Below the pieces are notes generated by a model. It saw only the letters and a program-made list of their open reading frames with translations. It was not told where the DNA came from and did not search any database. A stretch of 64,000 nt of DNA from Flavobacteriaceae bacterium UJ101 (GTDB lineage: Bacteria > Bacteroidota > Bacteroidia > Flavobacteriales > UJ101): assembly GCA_001880285.1 (NCBI GenBank), contig CP016269.1:1064501-1128500 (forward strand), written 5' to 3'. Of the stretch, positions 1 to 9,138 are shown in pieces; position 1 is the stretch's first letter, and each line of letters starts with the position of its first letter. The translations under genes and the position numbers were made by a program.

Positions 1-128
1 TTACAACTACTATAACGTAAAAAAAATAAAATAGTTGCGTTTAGAAAAATATTTTTAACGGATACAAATATAATCAATTATATATCTTATTAAACCATTT
101 AACAAAATTTATAGACAAATAGCCATGT

Positions 129-1016
129 TTATGTATTGCGTTGATCAATCCCCCAGTATAATTTTTCTTTTAATGCTTGTAGATAAGAATGTTTATTAAA
201 TTTAACAATTTTAGTTGTAAAAGATGCCTTTTTCACCTCTAATTCTACATTTACAGATAAGGAATCAATACGAGAATCTAATGTTAATAGATAATCATCT
301 TCTCGACTATCAATTTTTAATCGAATAACATCTTTATCTGAAATAATGAAGGGGCGAACAAATAAATTATGAGGTGCTATAGGTGTAATTACAATATTAT
401 CAGTTACCGGATCTATGATAGGACCTCCGCAACTTAAAGAATAACCTGTAGAACCTGTTGGAGTAGCAATGATTAACCCATCTGCCCAATAAGAATTTAA
501 TTTTTCATTATTGATATACACATCCACTACAATCATAGAAGTTGTTTCTTTTCGGGTAATGGCTAACTCATTTAAAGCAAAATTGTTTTCAGGGTTTTCT
601 TGGTTAATATAATCTACGCGAAGTAGTGATCTTTCATCTACTTCAAAATCTCCATTTAAAAGACGTTGAATACAACTTTTTGTAAAATCTTCTGTATTAA
701 AATAGGCTAAAAAACCAAGTCTTCCCATATTAATTCCTACCAATGGAATATCATAATCTTGAATAAAAGTTTGAGCTCTTAACATTGTTCCATCTCCTCC
801 AAATGCAAAAAACAATTGAGTATCTGATGGGAGATTACGATAATGATTAAATGTATGGAAAGAACTCTTTTCAAATCCTTCTATTTTTTGACAACTTACC
901 AAAGTATTTTCTTCAAAATAAATAGTAGCGTCAAAATCCGAAGCCACTTTTATAATTCGATTAAAGTATTCAATGGTTTCAGAATTTATTTTATGTCCGT
1001 AAATCGCTATTTTCAT
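129..1016 (-). CDS. nadK: NAD kinase
   Basis: This gene encodes cytosolic ATP-NAD kinase, which phosphorylates NAD to NADP. The 295-residue product has the family's GGDGT motif at about residues 73-77, the NMGRLGFL segment at 96-103, and the DG...TPTGSTGYSLS nucleotide-binding region at about 179-195. The length is normal for bacterial NadK. The ATG at 1016 fits the domain start. It lies 3 bp downstream of the CBS-domain gene, so the two are very probably co-transcribed and face away from pdxJ. I see no odd features. Assignment rests on motifs and is secure. Confidence 0.95.
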   Translation of the reverse strand: MKIAIYGHKINSETIEYFNRIIKVASDFDATIYFEENTLVSCQKIEGFEKSSFHTFNHYRNLPSDTQLFFAFGGDGTMLRAQTFIQDYDIPLVGINMGRLGFLAYFNTEDFTKSCIQRLLNGDFEVDERSLLRVDYINQENPENNFALNELAITRKETTSMIVVDVYINNEKLNSYWADGLIIATPTGSTGYSLSCGGPIIDPVTDNIVITPIAPHNLFVRPFIISDKDVIRLKIDSREDDYLLTLDSRIDSLSVNVELEVKKASFTTKIVKFNKHSYLQALKEKLYWGIDQRNT

Positions 1017-1019
1017 GAT

Positions 1020-1673
1020 TTATATATCTAAATAATTCATAAATTGATTATAACGATCTTGCATAAAGTCATCTTTTTCAGTTGAAGATGATTTAAAAAT
1101 CAGCAAATAATTAAAGCGTTCAAAAGTTTCAATCACAGAATCCACATTAGCATCACTTATTTTTAGAAGAATTTGAACACGATCTTCCATAAAACGATGA
1201 ATATTCATACCATAAATCCGTGTATTATTTGACTCTACTATTTTGGATATTTCACTCATTGAATAATCCTTTAAATTAGTTTCAACAATAAGTATAGCTC
1301 CAGGCTCAGAAATTGTAGGAGACTTTGACAATTCAGTTAAAACATCTTCAATAATGATATATCCTAAATATTGCTCAGTTTCAGAAACGACAGCAATAAA
1401 ATTCGCATCATATAACCGAAATAGATTAATTGCCTGAAAAATAGTTTGAGAAGGTGTTAGAGAAAATTTTTCTAATAAAGGAAGTAATTCTTTCAATGTT
1501 TTGTTTTCACTCTCTTCAAGGCATTCCTCACTTAACGCACCTTTAAAAATTCCCTTTTCAACTACCGGAACATGACTTAATTTATAATCATGTCCTAAAG
1601 TTTTAAAATCTTCCAATGATTCAGTAAAACCTAAAGGCTTAAAATCGTTATTTATTAAATTTTCTATAACCAT
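1020..1673 (-). CDS. CBS-domain protein with a C-terminal ACT-like region
   Basis: The 217-residue soluble protein appears to hold a pair of CBS motifs (about residues 8-60 and 70-120), the usual adenine-nucleotide sensing module. The C-terminal 85 residues start with a beta strand (AILIVETN) and read like a ferredoxin/ACT-type fold. No catalytic domain is visible, so a regulatory role is likely. Its stop is 3 bp from nadK, which suggests an operon and possibly a role in responding to nucleotide levels near NAD(P) synthesis; that link is inference. CBS assignment is firm, ligand unknown. Confidence 0.8.
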   Translation of the reverse strand: MVIENLINNDFKPLGFTESLEDFKTLGHDYKLSHVPVVEKGIFKGALSEECLEESENKTLKELLPLLEKFSLTPSQTIFQAINLFRLYDANFIAVVSETEQYLGYIIIEDVLTELSKSPTISEPGAILIVETNLKDYSMSEISKIVESNNTRIYGMNIHRFMEDRVQILLKISDANVDSVIETFERFNYLLIFKSSSTEKDDFMQDRYNQFMNYLDI

Positions 1674-1835
1674 ATTGAATTATTATAAGATTAACGATAG
1701 ATTTTTTTTCTTTATCTAAACAAAATCTACTTTTTAATCCTTTTCTTAATATCTCTAAATATAAAGCAAAGTTATAAATAGATTATATTTGTATGATTAT
1801 TTTTTATAAAATATTTAATTTTAAACCAAAAGATA

Positions 1836-2561
1836 ATGACTAAATTAAGTGTTAATATAAATAAAATTGCAACATTACGAAATGCAAGAGGAGGTGATTA
1901 TCCTAATGTAGTACAGGTTGCAAAAGATTGTGAAAAATTTGGAGCACAAGGAATTACAGTGCATCCAAGACCCGATGAGAGGCATATTCGTTACCAAGAC
2001 GTAAGAGATTTAAAACCCATTATTACAACTGAATTTAATATAGAAGGAAATCCCATTCCATCTTTTGTAGAATTAGTTTTAGAAAATAAACCTCATCAGG
2101 TAACTTTGGTACCTGATGGTCCTGAAGCCATTACTTCTAATGCTGGATGGGATACTAAAACCCATTTAAGTTTTTTGACTGAAGTGATTACTGAATTTAA
2201 AAATCATGGGATTAGAACTTCTATTTTTTTAGATCCAACATTAGAATTAGTTGAATACGCTGCAAAATCGGGAGCAGATCGGATAGAATTATATACAGAA
2301 GCCTTTGTAAGAGAATACCAAAAAGGGAATTTAGAATCTATAAGACCATATAAAGACACCACTCTTTTAGCTAAAAGTATGGAATTAGGAGTTAATGCAG
2401 GACATGATTTATCATTAGATAATATTGAGTTTTTGATTCATGAAATTCCACAAATTGATGAAGTATCTATTGGACATGCTTTAATTGGAGAAGCTTTATA
2501 CTTAGGGTTAGAAAATACTATAGCAAGCTATCTTAATAAAATTAAACGTGCTAGTTCATAA
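1836..2561 (+). CDS. pdxJ: Pyridoxine 5'-phosphate synthase
   Basis: PdxJ condenses 1-deoxyxylulose 5-phosphate with 3-amino-2-oxopropyl phosphate to pyridoxine 5'-phosphate, the last ring-closing step of the DXP-dependent vitamin B6 pathway. The 241-residue length is typical. The signature HPRPDERHI occurs at about residues 43-51 and the late GHDLSLDN segment carries another conserved histidine. A TATATTTG -7 type element lies at 1784-1791, about 45 bp upstream of the ATG. It is divergent from the nadK pair. Confidence 0.95.
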   Translation: MTKLSVNINKIATLRNARGGDYPNVVQVAKDCEKFGAQGITVHPRPDERHIRYQDVRDLKPIITTEFNIEGNPIPSFVELVLENKPHQVTLVPDGPEAITSNAGWDTKTHLSFLTEVITEFKNHGIRTSIFLDPTLELVEYAAKSGADRIELYTEAFVREYQKGNLESIRPYKDTTLLAKSMELGVNAGHDLSLDNIEFLIHEIPQIDEVSIGHALIGEALYLGLENTIASYLNKIKRASS

Positions 2562-2630
2562 TTAGGTATTGGTTATCTGAATTAAAACGCCTAACTTTAG
2601 GTCATCAATCAAAACACATTTTAGAAGAAT

Positions 2631-3773
2631 ATGAATTTTAATCTTACCGAAGAGCAAAAAATGATTCGCGACATGGCTCGTGATTTTGCTCAAAAAGAGT
2701 TGTTGCCGGGTGTTATAGAGCGTGATGAAAAACAAAAGTTTCCTCATGAACAAATTAAGAAAATGGGGGAATTAGGGTTATTAGGAATGATGGTTGATCC
2801 AAAGTACGGAGGAGGTGGAATGGACACTATTTCTTACGTCTTAGCCATGGAAGAAATATCTAAAATAGATGCTTCTGCATCAGTAGTGATGTCAGTAAAT
2901 AACTCTTTAGTATGTTGGGGATTAGAAAAATATGGAACAGAAGAGCAAAAACAGAAATATTTAACCAAGTTAGCCACAGGGGAAGTTATTGGAGCTTTTT
3001 GCTTAAGTGAACCTGAAGCAGGAAGTGATGCTACTTCACAAAAAACAACTGCAATTGATAAAGGTGACTATTATTTAGTAAACGGAGTAAAAAACTGGAT
3101 TACCAATGGTGGAAATGCAGATGTATACTTGGTTATTGCACAAACTGATCGTGAAAAAGGACACAAAGGAATTAATGCTTTAATTGTTGAAAAAGGAATG
3201 GAAGGATTTGAAATAGGACCCAAAGAAAACAAATTAGGTATCCGAGGATCTGACACTCATTCTCTATTATTTAACGATGTGAAAGTTCCAAAAGAAAACC
3301 GTATTGGAGAAGATGGCTTTGGATTCAAATTTGCTATGAAAACCCTTTCGGGAGGACGTATCGGAATAGCTGCTCAAGCCTTAGGAATTGCTTCAGGTGC
3401 CTACGAATTAGCTTTACAGTATTCAAAAGAACGAAAAGCCTTTGGTACTGAAATTTGCAATCATCAATCTGTAGCATTTAAGCTAGCCGATATGACCACA
3501 CAAATTGAAGCTGCACGTTTTTTATGTATGAAGGCTGCTTTTGATAAAGATGAAGGGAATAATTATGATGTATCGAGTGCTATGGCAAAATTATATGCAG
3601 CAGAAGCAGCAATGGCTATTACAGTAGAAGCAGTACAGATTCATGGAGGATATGGTTTTGTGAAAGAGTATCATGTGGAACGTTTGATGCGTGATGCTAA
3701 AATCACCCAAATTTATGAAGGAACTTCTGAAATACAGAAAATTGTGATTTCTAGAAGTGCAATAAAAGGATAA
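2631..3773 (+). CDS. Acyl-CoA dehydrogenase (short/medium-chain type)
   Basis: This is an FAD flavoprotein of the acyl-CoA dehydrogenase family that introduces the alpha-beta double bond in fatty or branched acyl-CoA oxidation. The 380-residue length is standard. The catalytic glutamate is in the IYEGTSEIQ motif near residue 363, the position used by short-chain and butyryl-CoA enzymes. The CLSEPEAGSDA and MRDAKITQIYEG signatures are intact. A strong hairpin terminator follows at 3789-3830. Exact chain-length specificity cannot be read from sequence alone. Confidence 0.93.
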   Translation: MNFNLTEEQKMIRDMARDFAQKELLPGVIERDEKQKFPHEQIKKMGELGLLGMMVDPKYGGGGMDTISYVLAMEEISKIDASASVVMSVNNSLVCWGLEKYGTEEQKQKYLTKLATGEVIGAFCLSEPEAGSDATSQKTTAIDKGDYYLVNGVKNWITNGGNADVYLVIAQTDREKGHKGINALIVEKGMEGFEIGPKENKLGIRGSDTHSLLFNDVKVPKENRIGEDGFGFKFAMKTLSGGRIGIAAQALGIASGAYELALQYSKERKAFGTEICNHQSVAFKLADMTTQIEAARFLCMKAAFDKDEGNNYDVSSAMAKLYAAEAAMAITVEAVQIHGGYGFVKEYHVERLMRDAKITQIYEGTSEIQKIVISRSAIKG

Positions 3774-3788
3774 TTCTAAAAATAGTAT

Positions 3789-3830
3789 AAAAAAACTTGC
3801 TTTAAGATATTGTTTTAAGGCAAGTTTTTT
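3789..3830 (+). terminator. Rho-independent terminator after the acyl-CoA dehydrogenase gene
   Basis: An inverted repeat (ACTTGC ... GCAAGT, extended by A and T tracts) with a short loop is followed by TTTTTTCTTTT, directly after the stop codon. Confidence 0.85.
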
Positions 3831-3901
3831 CTTTTCCAAAGATTAAAATCAATCAAAAAATCTTTTCTAACTTTGCCCTACAAATTACAAAAGGATATTC
3901 A

Positions 3902-4660
3902 ATGCTTTTACATAGTAAGATTTTAGGAGAAGGACAACCTTTATTAATTATTCATGGTTTATTTGGTTCATCAGATAATTGGGGTACATTAGGAAAAAAG
4001 TTTGCTGAACATTTTCAAGTACATTTAATTGATTTACGAAATCATGGGCGAAGTTTTCATTCTGAAGAAATGAATTACGGACTTATGGTAGCTGATTTAT
4101 TAGAATATACTAAATACCATCAATTAGAAAACACCATTTTACTTGGTCATTCTATGGGAGGAAAAACAGCCATGAAATTAGCTCTAGAACATCCTGAAAC
4201 TCTAGAAAAAGTACTAATAGCTGATATTGCACCAAAGCATTACCCACCTCATCATCAAAGTATTATTAAAGCAATGTTAAGTGTTGATTTTTCAACAGTA
4301 TCTTCTCGAAAAGAAGTAGATGCAACTTTATCAAAGTACATTACTGATTTAGGTGTAAAACAATTTATTCTAAAAAATGTTTATTGGACAGAAGATAAAA
4401 AATTAGCTTTTAGAATGAACGTTCCTGTTTTATCAAATCATTATGAAGATTTAATGGAATCAGATCTTTCTGGACAGTTTGATAAACCCACCTTATTTTT
4501 AAAGGGAGAAAAATCCTTTTATATTCAACCAGAAGATGAAGAATCTATAAAAAATTTATTTCCTAAAGCAAAAATTATAACTATTTCGAATGCAGGACAT
4601 TGGTTACATGCAGAAAATCCAAATGATTTTTATTCAGAAGTAATGAAGTTTTTGATGTAA
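3902..4660 (+). CDS. Alpha/beta hydrolase of the YbfF type
   Basis: The 252-residue cytosolic protein is an alpha/beta-fold hydrolase. The oxyanion HGLFGSSDNW segment is at about residues 19-27, the nucleophile elbow GHSMGG at 82-87 places the serine at 84, and GHWLHAE near residue 233 supplies the catalytic histidine. This layout matches YbfF-like esterases, which cleave short acyl or thioester substrates. Substrate is unknown here. It stands alone between a terminator and a 380-bp intergenic region. Confidence 0.85.
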   Translation: MLLHSKILGEGQPLLIIHGLFGSSDNWGTLGKKFAEHFQVHLIDLRNHGRSFHSEEMNYGLMVADLLEYTKYHQLENTILLGHSMGGKTAMKLALEHPETLEKVLIADIAPKHYPPHHQSIIKAMLSVDFSTVSSRKEVDATLSKYITDLGVKQFILKNVYWTEDKKLAFRMNVPVLSNHYEDLMESDLSGQFDKPTLFLKGEKSFYIQPEDEESIKNLFPKAKIITISNAGHWLHAENPNDFYSEVMKFLM

Positions 4661-4705
4661 ATATTTTACACATTTATTATTCAAGTTTTAACAACATATT
4701 ATTTC

Positions 4706-4767
4706 CTATATAGTATGCAAATTTCAATATCTACATGTTTTCACAAAAAACACTATATAGTATGCAA
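4706..4767. repeat. Pair of 15-bp direct repeats, 47 bp apart
   Basis: CTATATAGTATGCAA occurs at 4706-4720 and again at 4753-4767, identical in all 15 positions. Both copies contain the near-palindrome CTATATAG. They would lie near the 3' end of the minus-strand transcript predicted from the promoter at 4838-4895. Function is unknown. Confidence 0.7.
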
Positions 4768-4831
4768 TTAAAATAAAAAACAAATGAGAACTATTTAATC
4801 AACGAATATTTTTCTAATGAATTTCTTAAAA
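4740..4831 (-). ncRNA. Possible small RNA, weakest member of a four-member set
   Basis: A transcript starting about 4 bp after the -7-like element at 4838-4847 would contain GTTGATTAAATAGTTC (4803-4788). This 16-mer is identical to one in the stronger small-RNA candidate at 15.3 kb. No coding frame of note is present. The 3' end is uncertain: a self-complementary ACTATATAGT precedes a TTTTTT run near 4745-4760, which is a poor terminator. Proposed only from position and shared sequence. Confidence 0.25.
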
Positions 4832-4837
4832 AAAGAT

Positions 4838-4895
4838 GAATGGAATATTTTTATCGTTTAAATTTTTCACTTTTTATCACTACAAAACCTTAACA
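4838..4895 (-). promoter_or_regulatory. Divergent promoter candidate with tandem 11-bp-spaced pentamers
   Basis: Read on the minus strand, TGTTA begins at 4895 and TGTAG at 4884, 11 bp apart. TTCC begins 39 bp after the second pentamer (4845), exactly as in the promoter at 4964-5021. The following bases are ATTC instead of TTTG, so the -7 element is imperfect. Confidence 0.4.
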
Positions 4896-4963
4896 TAACC
4901 ACCTTTATTTCATAAAAAAAATCATATATAATTAATTTTCATTGACTTAACCCTATTTTAAAA

Positions 4964-5021
4964 TGTAGTAGGAATGTAGGTTTGACTATTTTTTTGCTTT
5001 AGCTGAAAATATATTCCTTTG
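4964..5021 (+). promoter_or_regulatory. Promoter of the secreted-protein operon with tandem TGTAG boxes
   Basis: TGTAG occurs at 4964-4968 and 4975-4979, 11 bp apart. The -7-like element TTCCTTTG is at 5014-5021, its TTTG starting 43 bp after the second box. A TTG at 4994-4996 lies 17 bp before it. The 16-mer AAAATATATTCCTTTG (5006-5021) is identical in the promoter of the repeat protein at 14.9 kb. Predicted transcription start is about 5025. Confidence 0.7.
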
Positions 5022-5043
5022 AAATATGAAAAGTAATAAGGAA

Positions 5044-8000
5044 ATGAAAAAGATTTTATTATTGATGATTAGTTTCATAATCACAGAAATGGGTGCTCAG
5101 TCACCAGGAGGTATATCTACTGGTATGACTGGATGGTTTAAAAGTGATGGATCAATCTATACAGATGCTGGTTCAACTCTTGCCAATAAAGAAGGAGATA
5201 AAGTACAACAATGGAACGATTTATCAAATAATGCTGTTTTTTTAAATAATAATCCTCAACAGCTTAATGATAATAACAAACCTACCTTAACATTAAATGG
5301 AATTAATTTCCATCCTGCTGTTAATTTCACTTCTAATAATAATTTTGAAACTCCTACTGCATTTAGAGCGAATGAAATACGTAGTGGACAGAATTCGTCA
5401 GGATACGCTGTTTTTATCTCTAATAAAAGTGGAGATGCTGCTATTTTTGATCAAGGAGGAACAGGAACTGATAATTTTATTTTAACATCAGATAGGTTAC
5501 AGTTTGGAGGAGGATCGGTTAGTTATTCAACCCGAGCAAGGAATCAACCGTATTTAGTTTCAGGAATACGAGATACAAGTTTAACCCAAGCTTTTTTAAA
5601 TGGATCAGCTAATGGTTCAAGAACCGGATCACAAAATACCAATCCTAACCAAAGATTTGCTCTAGGGCAAAATACAGCAGCTGGTGATGATTTAAATGGA
5701 ATGATAGCAGAAGTTCTTTTTTATAATGTAACACACACTCAAACTCAAAGAGAAAAAATAGAATCGTATTTAGGACTAAAATACGGAATATCATTAAGTC
5801 ATAATTATATAGATTCAAAAGATACCATTTTTTGGAACACCAATACAAACACAAGCTTTAATAATGATATTACAGGAATTGGTAGGGACGATGCTAGCGG
5901 ACTTAATCAAAAGCAATCGAGTTCAGTAAACTCTGATGATCCTATTACAATGGGGCTTGGCGGAGTATTTAATTCAAATGCTGAAAATACGAATACATTC
6001 ACAAATGACCAGACTTATACCGTTTGGGGGAATAATAATGGAAACGCATTAAACACAATTGCTTCTACAGGTTGTGGAGATACGGACACCCGATTAGAAC
6101 GAATATGGTTAGTACAAACCAAGAATAATCAACAAGAAGTTGAAATAAAAATAGATGGAAGTAAAATAGCCTATGCTGCAAGTACACATGAAGTAAATTT
6201 AATTATTGGTACAGATCCAACAATGGATAGTTATGATTATAGTTACCCAGTAGTTTGGGATGGAATAAATGGTGTAATAAAATATACATTCCCAGCCAAT
6301 ACTAACACCTATTTTTCTTTAGCAGCAAAACCTAAAGTAGGATCTTGTGACACTTGTGATTTTTCTGGAAGAAAAACGCTAAACTGGAGAAGATCAGGTT
6401 GGCCTAGAGGAGCTAATACACTATCAAACATTTCTGTTGGAGGAGGAGTTTTAACTGTTAAAGCTACTTTTTCTGATCCTGCTAACGTAGAGTATAATGC
6501 TTCTTCTTTTCCTAGAAGAAGAGGAAGAACAATGTATTTGGCTAGACGAGACGATAATGATAACGCATCGTATACATCAACATTAGAGTTCTCTAAAGCA
6601 GCTAAAGTAAAATTTAGAATTCATGATATAGATAAAGAAGGTAATGCTGTTGATGACGTAACGGTTATTGGATATTGTGGAACAGAGGCTGTAGCACCAA
6701 AATTATATCATGTAAGAAATGGCAGTTCCTATACCATCAGCGGTAATACAGCCGGAAATGGTCCAAGAAATCGATATTATTATAATAGAAAATCTAATAT
6801 GGATGTAGAATTTGATGCCCCTGTTGAGAAAATAGAAATCATATGGAAAGTAACTCATTTAAATAAACAAGTTGGATTTCAACGATTGGGTATTGGTTCT
6901 TTAACCTTTTCATGCCCCGAATTAATTCCTATAACCCCAGATAATATTATTGTAATAAAAAGTGTTGAAGACGATAATCCCCTCCTTTGTAACGAAGTAT
7001 TGTACAATTTTGAAATTGTTAATAGTAATTGTGCAGATAAAACGGTTAATATTTCAGATGTATTGCCTTCAGGTATGTTATGGGTAAAAGAAGGATTAAC
7101 TGAGGCAAAATTATCAGGTGCAATAATTAATGACTATGCCAATACGGATACTCTCTCTATTAATGATATTGTTATTCCAGGAGGTAGTACATTATCTTTT
7201 TCAGCACTAGCCTATTTTGATTCATCAGCAACAGCGGGGACATATAATAATCAGGCCACTATGACTGTTAAAAATGGTGTAGCAGGCCCCTATTTAAGTT
7301 ATGATGCGAATAATTTAAAAACACCAAGTGTAACATCATTAACGGCAAATAGCGGTTCTAAACCTTACATTCCAGAGGCTACGATGAGTATTAATTCAAC
7401 CGAGTGTTACCCAGATAAGAGCAATACAACACGAACTGTAAGTATTGAATTTAATAACACTTCTGGATCAGATGTTGATGGCATTAACTTCTCTACAATT
7501 CTTCCTGAAAATGCTATTATTGTAGATGGAACTTTATCAAGTTTATTATCAGGATCACTAGTCACAGCTTATGGTAATACAGAGATATTGGATATAGAAA
7601 ATATGACTATTCCTAATGGTAAGACGACTATTACATTTCAACTGAATACAAATGCGTCAGAACAAGATCTTATATTTTTTGGAGAGGTTTCATTATATCA
7701 AGATGATGTCGATTGTGGTGATGAAGTATCCTATGCAACCAATGCTATTATGGTACCTGTATGTAAGGCTTGTTATAATAATGGAACAAACACAGGAACA
7801 TCTCTAAACTCTACAGTAGGAATCACAACTTTAAATCGCACAACAAATTCTAAAGAATGGGTTCATAACAAGAAAAATGGATTAATTGTCTTAGAATCTA
7901 AAACAAAAGGATTTGTATTGACTCGTATTTCAGATCCTGAAACCTCTATTTCAGATCCTAAAGAAGGAATGGTCGTTTTTGATACAGACGACAAATGTCT

Positions 8001-8061
8001 TAAACTTTATAATGGAACAAAGTGGATTTGTTCAATACAAACATGTAACACAAAAAATTAA
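5044..8061 (+). CDS. Large secreted multidomain protein (LamG-like, beta-sandwich and DUF11-like domains)
   Basis: The 1005-residue protein has a Sec signal peptide ending near GAQ. Next comes a concanavalin/LamG-like domain (about 22-230) followed by the GIGRDDASG motif common in flavobacterial surface proteins. A cysteine-bounded beta-sandwich (about 435-625) opens with CDTCDFSGRK and closes with IGSLTFSCP. Two DUF11-like repeats follow (about 635-920). The last 75 residues form the module GLIVLESK...GMVVFDTDDKCLKLYNGTKW. I chose ATG 5044 over ATG 5026 because it gives a cleaner signal peptide and because the predicted transcription start is about 5025, which would leave 5026 leaderless. 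It is 4 bp upstream of the next gene. A surface or adhesin role is inference. Confidence 0.8.
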   Translation: MKKILLLMISFIITEMGAQSPGGISTGMTGWFKSDGSIYTDAGSTLANKEGDKVQQWNDLSNNAVFLNNNPQQLNDNNKPTLTLNGINFHPAVNFTSNNNFETPTAFRANEIRSGQNSSGYAVFISNKSGDAAIFDQGGTGTDNFILTSDRLQFGGGSVSYSTRARNQPYLVSGIRDTSLTQAFLNGSANGSRTGSQNTNPNQRFALGQNTAAGDDLNGMIAEVLFYNVTHTQTQREKIESYLGLKYGISLSHNYIDSKDTIFWNTNTNTSFNNDITGIGRDDASGLNQKQSSSVNSDDPITMGLGGVFNSNAENTNTFTNDQTYTVWGNNNGNALNTIASTGCGDTDTRLERIWLVQTKNNQQEVEIKIDGSKIAYAASTHEVNLIIGTDPTMDSYDYSYPVVWDGINGVIKYTFPANTNTYFSLAAKPKVGSCDTCDFSGRKTLNWRRSGWPRGANTLSNISVGGGVLTVKATFSDPANVEYNASSFPRRRGRTMYLARRDDNDNASYTSTLEFSKAAKVKFRIHDIDKEGNAVDDVTVIGYCGTEAVAPKLYHVRNGSSYTISGNTAGNGPRNRYYYNRKSNMDVEFDAPVEKIEIIWKVTHLNKQVGFQRLGIGSLTFSCPELIPITPDNIIVIKSVEDDNPLLCNEVLYNFEIVNSNCADKTVNISDVLPSGMLWVKEGLTEAKLSGAIINDYANTDTLSINDIVIPGGSTLSFSALAYFDSSATAGTYNNQATMTVKNGVAGPYLSYDANNLKTPSVTSLTANSGSKPYIPEATMSINSTECYPDKSNTTRTVSIEFNNTSGSDVDGINFSTILPENAIIVDGTLSSLLSGSLVTAYGNTEILDIENMTIPNGKTTITFQLNTNASEQDLIFFGEVSLYQDDVDCGDEVSYATNAIMVPVCKACYNNGTNTGTSLNSTVGITTLNRTTNSKEWVHNKKNGLIVLESKTKGFVLTRISDPETSISDPKEGMVVFDTDDKCLKLYNGTKWICSIQTCNTKN

Positions 8062-8065
8062 TACG

Positions 8066-8578
8066 ATGAAAAATATACTAATTACATTACATATACTTTT
8101 TATAGGATTTATTCAAGGACAAATTGCTATAGGGAAGACGGATCTAAGTAGTAAATCATCTATACTAGAATTTAATGATGATAAAGGAGGTATTATACTA
8201 CCTTATGTAACAAGTGAAACAGCAGTCTCTACACCATCAGAAGGAACTTTTATTTTTGATTCAACAGATAAGAAAGTTAAACTTTATGATGGAACTACAT
8301 GGATTGATCTGTCCATTAATCAAGGAACAGTTGATACCACTTCACAAAATAGTTTATCAGAAAATGATGGAGGAGTGATACTAGGAGCGGCCAAATCATC
8401 AGCTAAAGGGGTATTAGTTTTAGAATCAAGTGATAAAGCAATGATTTTACCTAAGGTTGCAGATCCTCATTTAAATGTTATATCACCAGAACCTGGTACA
8501 ATGGTGTACGACACGACAAGTAAAACGATTAGTTTTTATAATGGAACACAGTGGTCATACTGGGGAGAACCTTTATAA
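8066..8578 (+). CDS. Small secreted protein made of two copies of a YDTxxKxxxxYNGTxW module
   Basis: The 170-residue product has a signal peptide (MKNILITLHILFIGFIQGQ) and then two copies of one module: SSILEFNDDKGGIILPYV ... FIFDSTDKKVKLYDGTTW and AKGVLVLESSDKAMILPKV ... MVYDTTSKTISFYNGTQW. The same module ends the upstream protein and starts the proteins at 14.8 and 62.4 kb. The ATG at 8066 is 4 bp after the upstream stop, so translation is probably coupled and both are driven by the promoter at 4964-5021. No catalytic domain is present. Function is unknown; a structural partner of the upstream protein is plausible. Confidence 0.8.
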   Translation: MKNILITLHILFIGFIQGQIAIGKTDLSSKSSILEFNDDKGGIILPYVTSETAVSTPSEGTFIFDSTDKKVKLYDGTTWIDLSINQGTVDTTSQNSLSENDGGVILGAAKSSAKGVLVLESSDKAMILPKVADPHLNVISPEPGTMVYDTTSKTISFYNGTQWSYWGEPL

Positions 8579-8623
8579 TTAGTCAAAAATTTTAATCTAT
8601 AGAACAAATTTGTTATATATCAA

Positions 8624-8664
8624 AAAGCATAAGTCATTCTTTATTTTGAATGATTTATGCTTCC
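8624..8664. terminator. Convergent hairpin terminator
   Basis: AAGCATAAGTCATTC and GAATGATTTATGCTT form a long stem (one bulge) around TTTATTTT. It lies between two convergent genes and can serve both strands. Confidence 0.7.
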
Positions 8665-8674
8665 TTTATTAATA

Positions 8675-9064
8675 TTATTCAAAATCTTCAAATAAAAAAT
8701 CTTCATTTAGGTAATCATCCAAGTCACGACGATCTTTTTTTGTAGGACGTCCTTCACCTTTTTCCCGGTAATAGTTTTGTGATAAATTACGTAATTCACG
8801 TTTGTTTAATTCTTCAATAGGTGTTAAATCGTTGATATGTAGTGGTACTAATTTTGCACCAATACGACTACGAGGAATTTGCAGAATTTCACATTCATAA
8901 TTAATCTGATCTTTCGTTATACGTAATCGATCACCAGGCATTACTTCTTTTGAAGGTTTAACAACTTGTCCATTTACCTGCACACGATTCTTATTAACAA
9001 TACTAGTTGCTAATGATCGAGTCTTAAAATAACGCATACACCAAAGAAATTTATCTACTCTCAT
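8675..9064 (-). CDS. S4-domain RNA-binding protein, Hsp15 type
   Basis: The 129-residue basic protein begins with the S4 RNA-binding fold (MRVDKFLWCMRYFKTRSLAT ... VQVNGQVVKPSKEVMPGDRLRI, about residues 1-60). Hsp15 in other bacteria binds stalled 50S subunits carrying nascent chains. The C-terminal part holds GEGRPTKKDRRDLDD, common in Bacteroidota members. It stands alone, converging on the secreted operon. Family assignment is firm; the exact ribosomal role is inferred. Confidence 0.88.
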   Translation of the reverse strand: MRVDKFLWCMRYFKTRSLATSIVNKNRVQVNGQVVKPSKEVMPGDRLRITKDQINYECEILQIPRSRIGAKLVPLHINDLTPIEELNKRELRNLSQNYYREKGEGRPTKKDRRDLDDYLNEDFLFEDFE

Positions 9065-9138
9065 AAGATTTTGCTAAAAAAAACGTTCTTTTTTAAAATT
9101 GTAGTATCTTGCAAATTCATAACAAAAATAAGAAGTTT

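Larger units (their letters stand above)
4662..5043. other. Non-coding region with two divergent promoters and a direct repeat
   Basis: No convincing gene occurs here. It holds a 15-bp exact direct repeat (4706-4720 and 4753-4767), a minus-strand promoter candidate with tandem pentamers (4838-4895), a stretch shared with the small-RNA candidate at 15.3 kb (4788-4803), and the plus-strand promoter of the secreted-protein operon (4964-5021). The individual parts are listed separately. Confidence 0.7.

Noticed and set aside
5026-5043. ATG at 5026 as the start of the large secreted protein
   Set aside because: It lies one base after the predicted transcription start and would add six residues before the signal peptide; ATG 5044 fits better.
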